Shown here: in pieces, positions 1-8,320 of the stretch
How the letters are laid out: each line of letters begins with the position of its first letter
Position numbering within the stretch: position 1 is the stretch's first letter
Assembly: GCA_036493735.1 (NCBI GenBank)
Contig: DASXPH010000069.1
Location: forward strand, 1 to 64,000
Reading direction: 5' to 3'
DNA length: 64,000 nt
DNA from: AG2 sp036493735
GTDB lineage: Bacteria > Gemmatimonadota > Gemmatimonadetes > Gemmatimonadales > Gemmatimonadaceae
Position numbers and translations under genes: made by a program
The notes under the pieces: model-generated
Database searches by the model: none
Told to the model about the DNA's origin: nothing
What the model saw: the letters and a program-made list of their open reading frames with translations, nothing else

Positions 1-36
1 GTCACCAACCACCAGTCACCAACCACCACGCCCCAG
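1..36. repeat. Right arm of an intergenic inverted-arm element (cut by window edge)
   Basis: C-rich degenerate tandem units (CACCAACCACCAGTCACC type), the same as the right arms near 3.9, 4.75 and 6.35 kb. The hairpin and left arm would lie before the window. Confidence 0.5.
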
Positions 37-111
37 GCTTGCGCGCCCAACCGACAACCCACAATTTCGCCCCCGGCACCACTCCAAATTCTTTAACCCG
101 GTTACTGCCGC

Positions 112-3100
112 ATGACAGGTCGTCCAGCGGAATCGTCCGGCATTTCGTGCAGCCGATGCGGCGAGCTGCTACGAGCCGGCGACCGCTTTTGTGGTTTTTG
201 CGGGACGGCGGCGCCGACTGCCGTGTGCGAGCGGTGTAACGGTCCGCTCAGCGCCGCCGATCGCTTTTGCCCCAGATGCGGAACCGGCACTCGCACCGGT
301 ACCGAAAGCGCGGTGGGCGCGGCGCAGACCGGCGAGGAAACGAATCCCTGGATTCAGGTTGCCGCGCGACTCCGCACGGCGACAGCCGGCGAATTCGAGA
401 TCCTGCGCGAGCTCGGACGTGGTGGGATGGCGGCCGTTTACCTGGCTCACGAAGTCGCGTTGAATCGAAAGGTCGCAATCAAGGTGATGTCGCCGGCGCT
501 GCTCACCGGCGAAGGAATGGTGCGTCGCTTCCGCCAGGAGGCGGTGACCGTCGCCAACATGGGCCATCCGCACATCATCACGATCCATGCAGTACGGCAG
601 ATCGAGGACCTGCATTTCTTCGTGATGAAGTTCGTCGAGGGACGGTCTCTCGAGCACGTCATTCGGTCGTCGGGCCCGCTGCCCACTCGCACGGTACGCG
701 GGCTCCTGTGGATGGTCGGAAATGCACTCGCCTACGCGCACCGCCGCGGTGTGGTGCACCGCGACGTGAAGCCCGCGAACATCCTCATCGATGAGGATGG
801 GAACGCCATCGTGACCGACTTCGGCATCGCCAAGCTCGTCGTCCGGGAGAACGGAGTGCCGCGCGCGTCTCGCGGCGGCGAGACGCAGACGGGCGTCATC
901 GTCGGCACGCCGACGTACATGAGCCCCGAGCAATGCCTTGCCCGGCCCGTATCCGCGGCCTCCGATCAGTACTCCCTGGGTCTCGTCGCCTACGAGCTGC
1001 TCACGGGACGACCGCCGTTCAGCGGATCGCCCTTCGTCGTCATGCACGCGCACACGGAGAAGCCCGCGCCGTCCGTGCGCGAGGTGCGCCCCGACTGCGA
1101 GCCGGAGCTCGATGCCGCGATTCAGCGAATGCTCGCGAAGGATCCGGTGCAGCGCTGGCCGACGGTACAACATGCGCTTGCCGCGTTGGGTGCCGCTCCG
1201 TTAGGCGACGGCGACCCGGATCGGGCCGTCCTGGCGCAGCAATCGATGCCGGCGCCTTTCCGGCACTCGGACGAGGTCCTTCGCCAGCTGACGCCGGCAC
1301 CGGACGCGAAGGTCGCGGCCGACGTCAAGCCGTACGTCGCCGCGATCGAGATCTTCGCGCCGCCGAGCCTCGTCGAGGTCGGCGACTCGTTCACACTTAC
1401 GGGATCGCCACGCAATCCGTCCGGCGACACGGTACCGGGCGTACGCCTGCGCTGGTCTTCGAGCAACGAACACATCGCCACGGTGGACGAGACGCGGGGC
1501 GTCGTGAATGCCCTCGCGCCGGGCGAGGTGGAGATCACCGCGAACGTGGGTGGCGTGCATAACGCCGTTCGCATGAACGTGGTCCCGAAGCGCGTGGCGA
1601 TGATCAGTGTATCGCTGCCGCCAGGGGTCCTGCGCGCCGGCGACCGCGTTCAGCTCGTCGCCATGCCGGAAGACAAGCGGCACGATCCCGTGACGACCGC
1701 CGTGCACTGGGTGAGCGCGGACGAATCGATCGCCATCGTCTCGCAGGAAGGTGTGGTCTCCGCAAAGGCGCCCGGTGAAGTGCTCGTGTGGGCCGAGTCG
1801 CAGGGCGTTCGCGCGATGGCGCGCATCGAGGTCTCCCCTGCCCCGGTCGCATCGCTCGAGCCACTCGTGCCCGACGTTCTCGAGGTCGGAGAATCCGCCG
1901 AGCTCGCGGCGAAGCTCTTCGATGCCAGCGGCGCTGAGCTCGAACGTCGGGCGATGCGTTGGACGTCGAGCGACAGCTCGGCTGCCGAGATCGTTGGAGA
2001 CCGCGTGGTGAAGGGACGGGGCGCGGGGATCGCGCGGCTCACGTGCAATTGCGAGGGAAAGCTGGCCTCGCGCGACGTTGCCATCGTCCTGCCCGTCGTT
2101 TCGAAGATTCTCATCGACCCGCCGCCGGCGCACGTTGACCTCGGCTTGCCGATTCCACTGCACGCGGAAGTGATCAGCGCCCGCGGGGTACGCATCGATC
2201 GGCCATTGCACTGGAGGGCCGAGCCGGCGCAGGTGGCGTCCGTGGACGCGAAGGGCGTCGTGCTCCCGCTTCGCGAAGGTCATGCGACGATCACCGCGTC
2301 CGCCGACGGCGTCGAGACCTCGGTGCGCCTCGCGGTGAATCCACCGCCCGAGCTGGCGATGCCGTTGGGCGACGTCTCGGCAACGCAGGTCTTTGAGTTG
2401 GCCGAGGCGCGTCGGCTGCTTGCGCAGAGCGATCCCCGATTGTCGATCGTCGGCCTCGCTGCCGATACGGCGCCAGCTGCGCCAAGCAACGACGAGCCGC
2501 CTGTCATCTCCGAGCTCGTGCCTGACGAGGCGCAAGCAGTCGAAGCGACCGCTCCGGCCGCCGCCGATACAGAGGTCGATCCCCAGATCGCGGAGCGACT
2601 CTCGAAGGAGACGCTGGAGCCGTGGCGGTCCGTCTCGCTGCCGTCTGTCTACGGTGAGAGCGCTGGCCAGCGGTTGGGAGTCATCGACCGCATCGGACGC
2701 CGTCGCGCGCTCGTGGGCGCCGGTGCCGCCTTGCTGCTGATTGCCGTTCTGACATGGAGAATCGCGTTCTTCCACGGCGACAGTGGCGCCTCGCAGCAGG
2801 TCGCATCGAGCGGCACGCTCGATACGACGCCCGCTGTGCCAGTCGTGGCGGCGACACCAGCGGTCGACACTCAGACCACAGCGACTGCTCCCGCGACGGC
2901 GGATTCGTCAGCGAGCACTGCTGCAAAGCTCACCATTGCGGCCGTGAAGCCGCTGCGTGTCGGTGACAGCACCGCGTTGCGCGCGCGGTCGGCGAGCGAT
3001 CCGAAGGCGAAGTTGGAAGGAGTAACGTGGAGCTCGAGCGCGCCGCGCATCGCGCGCGTCGACCCCGCAACCGGTCGAGTAGTCGCCCTCAAGGAAGGCT

Positions 3101-3819
3101 CGGCGACGATCACGGCCAGTTCGAATGGCGCTACGGGAAGCGTGGCGATTCGTGTTCTCTCCGCCGCCAACGTCGTCCTCGCCGGCAAGCCTGTGGTAGC
3201 GCAGCTCATCACGAGCGACGTCAAGTCAGCAATGCACCCGGGCGACACCGTTCGTATAACGGCCGCGCCGCTCGGCGCGAAGGGCGAGTCGTTGCTCGAT
3301 CGAAAGGTGACCTGGCAATCCACGCATCCGGAGGTCGCGACGGTCGATGCGTATGGCCTCGTGACTGCGAAGGCGGGCGGCACGACGGAGATCGTCGCGA
3401 GCAGCGAGCAGCAAAGCTCGCACATTCCGGTTACCGTCGCGGCGCGCGTCGTCACTTTCAACGATGGCGCTGCCGCGGTACGGGGCGGAGCCGAGCGCTT
3501 CATGACCGCGATTCGCGATCACGATGCGCGCGAGGTGGCGGCGAGCTTCTATGTCGATTCTCCGGACGATCAGAAGAATCTCGACTGGCTGCTCGACAAG
3601 GTGCGCAGCAGCGACGCGAATTTCCGCATCAAGCCGCCCGCCCAGATAAGCAAGCCAAGCGTGCGCGATACGGACGCAAACTCGGACGTCGTCTTCACCT
3701 TCGTGTGGTCGGCTAATGGTCGCAATGTGGAGAAGCGAGCGCGCTTCCACGCTCACGCCAGGAAGAGTGGCGACGCGTGGACGATCGGCACTATTCAGGC
3801 GGTAGATCATTTAGAGTGA
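112..3819 (+). CDS. Zinc-ribbon Ser/Thr protein kinase with Big2 repeats, one TM segment and an NTF2-like C-terminus
   Basis: A 1235-residue Hanks-type kinase. Two zinc-ribbon CxxC pairs sit at residues 13-32 and 39-56. The kinase domain spans about 95-360, with glycine loop GRGGMAAVY (102-110), catalytic Lys124, HRDVKPANI at 216 and DFG at 236, followed by GTPTYMSPEQ. Four Big2 (bacterial Ig-like) units follow at about 407-747, a single hydrophobic segment at about 864-885, two more Big2 units at about 939-1110, and an NTF2/SnoaL-like domain to the end. All catalytic residues are present, so the kinase should be active. The start is the first ATG in frame with the zinc ribbon; no strong Shine-Dalgarno is visible. 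Placing Ig-like domains on both sides of the membrane segment is unusual. A role in signalling is known for the family; the ligand is unknown. Confidence 0.93.
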   Translation: MTGRPAESSGISCSRCGELLRAGDRFCGFCGTAAPTAVCERCNGPLSAADRFCPRCGTGTRTGTESAVGAAQTGEETNPWIQVAARLRTATAGEFEILRELGRGGMAAVYLAHEVALNRKVAIKVMSPALLTGEGMVRRFRQEAVTVANMGHPHIITIHAVRQIEDLHFFVMKFVEGRSLEHVIRSSGPLPTRTVRGLLWMVGNALAYAHRRGVVHRDVKPANILIDEDGNAIVTDFGIAKLVVRENGVPRASRGGETQTGVIVGTPTYMSPEQCLARPVSAASDQYSLGLVAYELLTGRPPFSGSPFVVMHAHTEKPAPSVREVRPDCEPELDAAIQRMLAKDPVQRWPTVQHALAALGAAPLGDGDPDRAVLAQQSMPAPFRHSDEVLRQLTPAPDAKVAADVKPYVAAIEIFAPPSLVEVGDSFTLTGSPRNPSGDTVPGVRLRWSSSNEHIATVDETRGVVNALAPGEVEITANVGGVHNAVRMNVVPKRVAMISVSLPPGVLRAGDRVQLVAMPEDKRHDPVTTAVHWVSADESIAIVSQEGVVSAKAPGEVLVWAESQGVRAMARIEVSPAPVASLEPLVPDVLEVGESAELAAKLFDASGAELERRAMRWTSSDSSAAEIVGDRVVKGRGAGIARLTCNCEGKLASRDVAIVLPVVSKILIDPPPAHVDLGLPIPLHAEVISARGVRIDRPLHWRAEPAQVASVDAKGVVLPLREGHATITASADGVETSVRLAVNPPPELAMPLGDVSATQVFELAEARRLLAQSDPRLSIVGLAADTAPAAPSNDEPPVISELVPDEAQAVEATAPAAADTEVDPQIAERLSKETLEPWRSVSLPSVYGESAGQRLGVIDRIGRRRALVGAGAALLLIAVLTWRIAFFHGDSGASQQVASSGTLDTTPAVPVVAATPAVDTQTTATAPATADSSASTAAKLTIAAVKPLRVGDSTALRARSASDPKAKLEGVTWSSSAPRIARVDPATGRVVALKEGSATITASSNGATGSVAIRVLSAANVVLAGKPVVAQLITSDVKSAMHPGDTVRITAAPLGAKGESLLDRKVTWQSTHPEVATVDAYGLVTAKAGGTTEIVASSEQQSSHIPVTVAARVVTFNDGAAAVRGGAERFMTAIRDHDAREVAASFYVDSPDDQKNLDWLLDKVRSSDANFRIKPPAQISKPSVRDTDANSDVVFTFVWSANGRNVEKRARFHAHARKSGDAWTIGTIQAVDHLE

Positions 3820-3928
3820 TCGGTCGTCGGTGATCGGTGATTGGTGAATTCGGAAAGGCCGGCGCTTCGCGCCGGCCTTCCCTGTTTACTAGCCACCAGT
3901 CATCAATCACCAGTCACCAGTGACGAAC
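3820..3928. repeat. Inverted-arm element E1
   Basis: The left arm has GGTGATCGGTGATTGGTGA-type units, then a GC hairpin, then a right arm of the complementary CACCAGTCATCAATCACC type. It lies between two plus-strand genes. The same architecture recurs at 4.7, 5.5, 6.3, 12.5, 22.7 and 33.1 kb. Confidence 0.7.
3855..3879 (+). terminator. Hairpin terminator after the kinase gene
   Basis: An 11-bp perfect stem, AAGGCCGGCGC / GCGCCGGCCTT, with a TTC loop, 36 bases after the kinase stop codon. The T-run is short (CCTTCC), so termination strength is uncertain. Confidence 0.6.
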
Positions 3929-4037
3929 CATATTCACGCTGTCGTGATTCGTATTGGCATTCGGCTCTCCCCCCGATTGGGAGAGGAGGACGCGCACCTC
4001 CTTGTGCCGGTGCGCAGTCGTCACGCGGAGCTAGGCC

Positions 4038-4664
4038 ATGTCGACGCGAGCACGTAGTGGTATCGCCCTCGGTGCGGCGCTGATTTTTGTCGCCGGTTGT
4101 GCCAAGGAAAACCCCTCATCGCCCACGGAAGTGATCAGGGTGCCGGTATTCGAGGAGTCCGCTCCTCGAGCGGCGATGGGCAACGATGACAAGGTTCACG
4201 AGCTTCACGTGAAATTGCGCGGCAGGAACGAAGTACCACCGAATGCTTCGGAGGCGAAAGGCGAGGCGACGTTCATCGTCTCCAAGGACGGTATGTCGGT
4301 GAAATACGAGATCACCGTTTCGAACATCGACAATCCGTTCATGGCGCACATTCACATGGCGGCCGCTGGTGTCAACGGACCGATCGTGCAGTGGCTCTTT
4401 CCGAGCGCGACCACCACGACTCCCGGCCCAACCGGCATTGGCCCATTCAGTGGTTTGCTCGCGAAGGGCAGCTTCACCTCCGCAACGTTCGTCAACACCC
4501 TGAAGGGTCATCCGATGTCTGACCTGCTTGCGGCGATTCGGTCGGGTAACGCATACGTGAACGTCCACACGAACGCCGGCGGCGGACCGGCGGGACCGGG
4601 CAACCTGCCGGGTGGCGAGATTCGCGCGCAGCTACATGCGAAGGAGCACGGGCATGACAAATAG
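4038..4664 (+). CDS. CHRD-domain lipoprotein
   Basis: A 208-residue exported protein. The N-terminus has a lipoprotein signal ending FVAGC, so Cys21 would be the lipidated residue. Residues about 50-205 match the CHRD pattern: HELHVKLRGRNEVPP, a central HIHMAAAGVNGPIVQ segment, and the C-terminal GGEIRAQLH. CHRD domains are known from chordin and from many bacterial secreted proteins of unknown role. The leader contains two small hairpins (CTCTCCC/GGGAGAG near 3965-3985 and GAGG/CCTC just after), which may fold the 5' UTR. It stands alone between two inverted-arm elements. Confidence 0.85.
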   Translation: MSTRARSGIALGAALIFVAGCAKENPSSPTEVIRVPVFEESAPRAAMGNDDKVHELHVKLRGRNEVPPNASEAKGEATFIVSKDGMSVKYEITVSNIDNPFMAHIHMAAAGVNGPIVQWLFPSATTTTPGPTGIGPFSGLLAKGSFTSATFVNTLKGHPMSDLLAAIRSGNAYVNVHTNAGGGPAGPGNLPGGEIRAQLHAKEHGHDK

Positions 4665-4667
4665 TTG

Positions 4668-4778
4668 CTGGTGATCGTGTGGTGGTCGGTGAACGGTGGT
4701 CGGTGCTGTGAGCTCGCCAGCTGAGAGCTACCGTTCACCGTTCACCGATCACCGATCACCGTTCACCAGCAGTCACGA
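4668..4778. repeat. Inverted-arm element E2
   Basis: Left arm units of the type GGTGATCGTGTGGTGGTCGG and right arm units of the type CCGTTCACCGATCACC face each other around a short AGCTCGCCAGCTGAGAGCT core. It lies between convergent genes. No terminator stem with a T-run is seen. Confidence 0.65.
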
Positions 4779-4781
4779 ACG

Positions 4782-5363
4782 TTAGGCGGTCGCGGTGATC
4801 CGCTCCCGGCCGCTCTTGACCCTTCGCAGCGACAGCCCGAGAGCTACCTGCGCTCCCCCGAGCGAGGCCGCATATGTCACGCTGGCGTGGAGCACGATTT
4901 CGGCGCGCAGCGGGTGGGCCATGAGGAAGAGAAAGGCGAGCACCAGCTGGGCGGCGCCGAAATGTGGGATCACACTGCCGGCCCGCGCTCGTCGCGAGAA
5001 GGTTGTCCCGACGAGAACGATCGCGATGCCGCTGACGACGAGCCAGACGAGCGCCGCCGTTCGCATTGACTGGAGAGGCATTGCCAGGAGCGACAGCACC
5101 AGCGCTCCAAAGCTGAGCCCGAGCAGTCCCAGGGCGCCGATTTTCCGTGCACTGTTGGCGGATTCCCTTCGGATCGCCGCGGCAATGAAGAGGTCCGCGG
5201 TCGCGAAGAGCAGGCAGATGACGCCGATATCGAAAAGCGTGATGGTGAGCGCCAGATCCGGCCACAGCAGTCCGCAACTCGCCAGCACGACGAGGCCGAG
5301 GCCTCGCATGCAGAGGGTCTGCGGGATGGCGCGCCACGCGTCGCGCCGGGTGAGAGAGCGCAT
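4782..5363 (-). CDS. DUF308/HdeD-like multi-pass membrane protein
   Basis: A 193-residue, strongly hydrophobic protein with about six predicted membrane segments grouped in pairs, resembling the HdeD/DUF308 family of small bacterial membrane proteins linked to acid or general stress in some species. The start has a good Shine-Dalgarno (AGAGG). The stop codon lies inside a copy of the CGTTAGGC word. A second DUF308-like gene is at 61201-61806. It is divergent from the DUF305 gene at 5651. Function here is not known; the family call rests on the hydrophobic pattern and length. Confidence 0.75.
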   Translation of the reverse strand: MRSLTRRDAWRAIPQTLCMRGLGLVVLASCGLLWPDLALTITLFDIGVICLLFATADLFIAAAIRRESANSARKIGALGLLGLSFGALVLSLLAMPLQSMRTAALVWLVVSGIAIVLVGTTFSRRARAGSVIPHFGAAQLVLAFLFLMAHPLRAEIVLHASVTYAASLGGAQVALGLSLRRVKSGRERITATA

Positions 5364-5448
5364 GCAGCTAACCTCTTCTGAAGCGATTCGATGCTGAACG
5401 GCTCGGCCGCTTCGCCACTACCCGGACGATTTAGCCGGTCGGGGGTTA

Positions 5449-5568
5449 CGGAGTGGGACGGCAGAGGCCAGAGGGTGGAGGTTGGCAATCGGACGGGCCG
5501 ACGGCAATTCCGTCGGCCTTTTCCATTTTTCACCCTTTACCCATCAACCCTGTACCCACAACCCGATG
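5449..5568. repeat. Inverted-arm element E3 in a divergent intergenic region
   Basis: A G-rich left arm (GAGGGTGGAGGTTGG type), a central 9-bp hairpin and a C-rich right arm (CACCCTTTACCCATC type). It sits between divergent genes, where an ordinary terminator would not be expected. Confidence 0.55.
5496..5522 (+). terminator. Terminator-like hairpin with T-run
   Basis: Stem GGCCGACGG / CCGTCGGCC with loop CAATT, followed by TTTT on the plus strand. It lies upstream of the gene at 5651 and on the promoter side of the divergent gene, so it may act as an attenuator or be part of the repeat rather than an end-of-gene terminator. Confidence 0.5.
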
Positions 5569-5650
5569 GCCCCTTCCAACACACTGGCCGGGGCGTACGT
5601 TCTCCTCTGCGAGACACCTAGCAGAATCTCGGTACAGGAGGAGCACTCTC

Positions 5651-6301
5651 ATGAGACCACAGGGTCTGTCTCTGGTCGTCGCCGGCCTACTCGCCTGGAT
5701 CGCGACGGCGTGCAGCAGCGCCGTGCAATCGGCTCAGACGAGCGTCCAGACCGGCCGAGCGTCGGCGATGACGCCGGCCGAGCAGGCGCGAGCCGACAGC
5801 GGACGGATGCCGTTCACCGCCGCCGATGTCCACTTCATGCAGGGCATGATTCATCACCACGCTCAAGCCGTCGTCATGGCCGGCTGGGCCCAGACCCACG
5901 ATGCGCGGCCGGACGTGAAGGTGTTGGCGCAGCGTATCGATGTGGCGCAACGCGACGAGACGGCATTCATGCAGCGGTGGCTGCGTGAGCGCCATCAGGA
6001 CGTGCCCGATCCGCTCGAGCATTACGCCATGGGTCACGACATGGGCGCGATGGAGATGATGCCCGGCATGCTGACGCCGGAGCAGATGAAGCAGCTCGAC
6101 GCGGCGCGCGGCCCGGAGTTCGACCGGCTTTTTCTGACCTTCATGATTCAGCACCACCAGGGTGCCATCACGATGGTCGATCAGCTCTTCTCGAGTCCCG
6201 GCGCGGGCCAGGAGCTCTACGTCTTCCGCTTCGCGTCGGACGTCAACGCCGACCAGACGACCGAGATCGATAGAATGCGCCTGATGCTGGGCGACAAGTA
6301 G
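5651..6301 (+). CDS. DUF305 family protein, copy 1 (lipoprotein-type signal)
   Basis: A 216-residue exported protein. The start at 5651 has a perfect AGGAGG and gives a signal peptide ending ATACSS, likely a lipoprotein. Two DUF305 histidine motifs are present: MIHHHAQAVVMA and MIQHHQGAITMV. DUF305 proteins are helical, ferritin-like and often metal-associated; the His pairs could bind metal (inference). It is followed in the same direction by an LVIVD-repeat gene. The pair is duplicated in mirror orientation at 12644-15378. Confidence 0.88.
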   Translation: MRPQGLSLVVAGLLAWIATACSSAVQSAQTSVQTGRASAMTPAEQARADSGRMPFTAADVHFMQGMIHHHAQAVVMAGWAQTHDARPDVKVLAQRIDVAQRDETAFMQRWLRERHQDVPDPLEHYAMGHDMGAMEMMPGMLTPEQMKQLDAARGPEFDRLFLTFMIQHHQGAITMVDQLFSSPGAGQELYVFRFASDVNADQTTEIDRMRLMLGDK

Positions 6302-6380
6302 TGGCTGGTTCCCGGTGACTGGTGATTGGCGGAACTCCGCATTCACCAGCCACCAACCACCAGTCACCAATCACCATCAC
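6302..6380. repeat. Inverted-arm element E4
   Basis: Left arm GTGACTGGTGATTGG, core GCGGAACTCCGC (a 5-bp stem), right arm CACCAGCCACCAACCACC. It lies between two co-directional genes of a likely transcription unit, so it would form a hairpin inside an mRNA. Confidence 0.65.
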
Positions 6381-6404
6381 AATACCCCTTCGCCTCCTCC
6401 CAAC

Positions 6405-8264
6405 ATGGTATCCAAATTCTCGTTCGCTTCGTTCGTGATGGGCGTGCTCGCACTCGCCGGGTGCGCACGATCCTCATCGATGAACGGCGTCTCGCTCTCG
6501 GGCGCGCCGGACATGTCGCCGACGCCGCCATCGCCGGATCCCCGCGTCGGACTCAGCGCCGGCTGGTTCAACGCCGGCCAGGCGATCTGGAACCTGCGCG
6601 CGGTCTCGATGACGCGGCCCTCCAAAGATTTCATCAACGAGAGCACGCCCGGCGACCGCCGATTGGTAAACTCTGATCTCGCGTTCATGGGGAACTACGT
6701 CTTCCAGGGCAATTATAGCGGCTGGCAGATGTGGGACATCTCCAATCCGAGCAAGCCGACGCTGAAGACGGCGTACGTCTGCCCGGGGTCGCAGAGCGAC
6801 GTGTCGGCGTACCGCAACCTGCTCTTCGTGTCCGCCGAGGCGACGAATGGTCGTGTCGACTGCGGCCTGGGAGGGATCAAGGATACGGTCAGCGACGAAC
6901 GCGCGCGCGGCATCCGCGTCATCGACATGAGTGATCCGGAACACCCGAAGTATCTCGCCACAGTGCAGACCTGCCGCGGCTCGCATACACATACGCTGGT
7001 TACGGACCCTAACGACAGGGACAACATCTACGTGTATGTCTCCGGCTCGGCTGGTGTTCGGTCATCGCGTGAGCTCGCCGGCTGCTCCGACGCCCTGCCG
7101 GAAGAGGATCCGAACAGCGCCCTCTTTCGCATCGAGGTCATCCAGGTGCCGCTGGCGCATCCGGAGCAGTCGCACATCGTCAGCTCGCCGCGCATCTTCG
7201 ACAACCTTGCCGCGCCCGCGCGTCACGGTGAGACGCCGGCCGACTCCGCGGAAGCGGCGCAGCGTCGCGCTGCGTTCGCGCGCCAGGGTGGGACGGCACC
7301 GCAACGCCCCGCGCGCAATCCCGCGCTGACGCACCGTGGCCCGACGCAATGCCACGACATCACTGTCTATCCAGCGATCGGTCTCGCCGGCGGCGCCTGC
7401 GCTGGTTACGGCCTGCTTCTCGACATCCACGATCCGGCGCATCCAACACGCATCGGAGCCGCGGCCGATTCCAACTTCTCCTTCTGGCACTCGGCGACCT
7501 TCAACAACGACGGCACGAAGGTCCTCTTCTCCGACGAGTGGGGCGGCGGGTCGCAGCCGCGTTGCCGCGCGACCGACAAGCACGAATGGGGTGCCGACGC
7601 GATCTTCACGATCGAAGGCAACCAGTTGAATTTCAAGAGTTATTACAAGATGTCCGCGCCACAGACGTCGCAGGAGAACTGCGTCGCGCATAACGGCTCG
7701 CTCATCCCAATTCCCGGCCGCGATGTCATGGTTCAGGCATGGTACCAGGGCGGCATCTCGGTGTTCGACTGGACGGATCCCTCGAACATCGTCGAGATCG
7801 CGTACTTCGATCGCGGCCCGATGGACGCCAAGGAGCTGGTCGACGGCGGCTACTGGTCGGCGTATTGGTACAATGGTCACATCGTTGGCTCGGAGATCTC
7901 GCGCGGCCTCGACCTCTTCGAGCTGAAGCCGAGCGCGTTCATCTCGCAGAACGAGATCGACGCCGCGAAATCGGTGCACTTCGATTATCTCAACGTACAG
8001 GATCAGCCGAAGCTGGTTTGGCCGGCGACGTTCGCGCTCGCGCGCGCCTACGTGGACCAGCTTGCGCGTGACAGGACGGTCACGGCCGAGCAGGCGTCGC
8101 ATCTGAACGGTGAGCTGACGCGCGCCGAACAGACGAGCGGCAGTGATCGCAAGACGATCCTCTCGCAGCTCTCGTCGCAGCTCCCGACGGGCGCGTCGAA
8201 CGCGACGGATCAGTCACGTGAGCAGAAGCTCTCGGAGACCGTCGCGAAGTTGAGCAATAACTAG
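6405..8264 (+). CDS. LVIVD-repeat lipoprotein, copy 1
   Basis: A 619-residue exported protein. The start at 6405 gives a signal ending LALAGC (lipobox, Cys22). The body has beta-propeller-like LVIVD repeats such as WDISNPSKPTLKTAYV, RVIDMSDPEHPKYLATV, LLDIHDPAHPTRIGA and VFDWTDPSNIVEIAYF, plus conserved Cys and His-rich stretches (TCRGSHTHT; RGPTQCHDITVYPAIG). LVIVD repeats are known from secreted or surface propeller proteins of unknown role. The close paralogue at 12644-14653 shares these motifs and adds about 50 residues in the middle. An upstream in-frame start at 6315 would run through the inverted-arm repeat and is not preferred. Confidence 0.87.
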   Translation: MVSKFSFASFVMGVLALAGCARSSSMNGVSLSGAPDMSPTPPSPDPRVGLSAGWFNAGQAIWNLRAVSMTRPSKDFINESTPGDRRLVNSDLAFMGNYVFQGNYSGWQMWDISNPSKPTLKTAYVCPGSQSDVSAYRNLLFVSAEATNGRVDCGLGGIKDTVSDERARGIRVIDMSDPEHPKYLATVQTCRGSHTHTLVTDPNDRDNIYVYVSGSAGVRSSRELAGCSDALPEEDPNSALFRIEVIQVPLAHPEQSHIVSSPRIFDNLAAPARHGETPADSAEAAQRRAAFARQGGTAPQRPARNPALTHRGPTQCHDITVYPAIGLAGGACAGYGLLLDIHDPAHPTRIGAAADSNFSFWHSATFNNDGTKVLFSDEWGGGSQPRCRATDKHEWGADAIFTIEGNQLNFKSYYKMSAPQTSQENCVAHNGSLIPIPGRDVMVQAWYQGGISVFDWTDPSNIVEIAYFDRGPMDAKELVDGGYWSAYWYNGHIVGSEISRGLDLFELKPSAFISQNEIDAAKSVHFDYLNVQDQPKLVWPATFALARAYVDQLARDRTVTAEQASHLNGELTRAEQTSGSDRKTILSQLSSQLPTGASNATDQSREQKLSETVAKLSNN

Positions 8265-8281
8265 TCTCCACTCGGCACAAA

Positions 8282-8315
8282 AAGGGGCTGTGTGCCATGT
8301 GGCACACAGCCCCTT
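8282..8315. terminator. Bidirectional terminator between convergent genes
   Basis: A perfect 15-bp stem (8282-8296 with 8301-8315) around loop ATGT, in a 56-bp gap between convergent stop codons. A-runs and T-runs flank it. Confidence 0.85.
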
Positions 8316-8320
8316 CGATT

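Noticed and set aside
1201..2775. Long minus-strand frame under the kinase gene (524 codons)
   Set aside because: Opposite to a well-supported Big2 kinase; its product is His/Arg-rich and without recognisable domains, as expected from the antisense of GC-rich code.
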